From NCBI RefSeq assembly GCF_040529335.1, contig NZ_CP159534.1, forward strand, positions 8,387,343 to 8,451,342: DNA of 64,000 nt, read 5' to 3'. How positions within the stretch are numbered: position 1 is the stretch's first letter; every line of letters begins with the position of its first letter. This DNA is from Streptomyces sp. HUAS MG91. Its GTDB lineage: Bacteria; Actinomycetota; Actinomycetes; Streptomycetales; Streptomycetaceae. Positions 63,678 through 64,000 of this stretch are shown here, one piece after another. The notes beneath the pieces were generated by a model. It had not been told where the DNA came from. It made no database searches and worked only from the letters and a program-made list of their open reading frames with translations. A program made the translations under genes and the position numbers.

Positions 63678-64000
63678 GCGAGTTATTGTGGCATAAAAGA
63701 GAGATCATTTAGGCAGTGTCAAAAAAGGCTCAGAATACTGAAGTTGACGCACCGTTCAACAGGGAACGTCAGACCACCCTGAGACCGATCAAGAGCCCCG
63801 GCATCCCGGGCGGTCCGCCTGAGCGGTACAACTTCGGGCTGTCCTGAGGTCAGGAGCTGTACGGACGAGCCATCTCCGAGGCCCCTCGCGCTCCCAGAGG
63901 GGGGAGGCTATCTCTCGAAGTTCCCATAGTTTTTTGCTTCCTTACGCTCTTGCACCGCAACCCTCACGAGCTTCAAGGTGGAGCTCTATTCGAGAATAGA
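63678..64000. other. Lower-GC end region, no supported gene
   Basis: About 320 bp with A-rich tracts, including TGTCAAAAAAGG near 63717 that could belong to a transposon end. A short minus-strand frame near the right edge (VQERKEAKNYGNFER) is too short to call. Confidence 0.3.

Overview
The window is high-GC actinobacterial chromosome, most likely from a Streptomyces: strong third-position GC, frequent GTG/TTG starts, 1-4 bp start/stop overlaps inside operons, a sortase-E type (LAxTG) surface protein, SigJ/ECF41, DasR-like operator motifs, and Streptomyces-restricted families (DUF6745, DUF6461, STM4011-4015, bL37). There are few essential genes and many broken ones, IS remnants and MITE-like repeats, so this looks like an accessory arm region. 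All family names are from recognition by eye; no database search was run.

Region 1 (0-9 kb) is a compact, probably specialised-metabolite locus. A minus-strand arm encodes a class-II aminoacyl-tRNA-synthetase-like amino acid:carrier-protein ligase, a free-standing carrier protein, an Sfp-type phosphopantetheinyl transferase and a TesB-like thioesterase. A plus-strand arm encodes a phytanoyl-CoA-type dioxygenase, a DUF6271-like (possibly GT-A fold) protein, a stand-alone condensation-domain protein with a vestigial adenylation tail, and an MFS exporter. Two DasR-like (dre) sites lie in the divergent promoter region. The logic is an NRPS-like pathway with no adenylation domain: the aaRS paralogue loads an amino acid on the carrier, the C domain transfers it, and PhyH and DUF6271 tailor it.

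Region 2 (9-27 kb) is mixed metabolism and decay: a broken DUF2207 gene, an APH-fold kinase, an AspT-type antiporter, a 179-bp palindromic MITE, an MFS pump, SDR and TetR remnants, an HxlR regulator divergent from an alpha/beta hydrolase, a pyruvate oxidase, a secreted lipase, a ferredoxin-reductase/fatty-acid-desaturase pair, and a divergent SDR/TetR pair.

Region 3 (27.4-34.5 kb) holds the conserved STM4015-4014-4013-4012-4011 cassette (LRR protein, ATP-grasp-like protein, sulfatase-like hydrolase, two radical SAM proteins) in one translationally coupled minus-strand operon, divergent from a small conserved protein and a DUF6745 protein. To my knowledge its function is unknown.

Region 4 (34.6-46.8 kb): TetR/aldo-keto reductase with twin operators, DUF2316, a HAD phosphatase, a 728-aa LAxTG lectin/DUF11 surface protein, TetR with a 24-bp operator next to an epoxide-hydrolase-like gene, a 25-aa bL37 ribosomal protein gene, and small secreted or membrane proteins.

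Region 5 (46.8-64 kb) is a recombination scar. It has IS5-type remnants, a ScyD/ScyE beta-propeller gene cut by an IS, a plasmid-type HTH gene truncated by the same IS, remnants of WD40, DUF5131, DUF3710 and a nucleotide pyrophosphatase, and a TniB'-TniA-TniB transposition module. Intact islands remain: an epoxide hydrolase with an XRE-cupin regulator, a TIGR02569 kinase-like gene, and the carboxymuconolactone-decarboxylase/ECF41 sigma pair with a recognisable ECF41 promoter.
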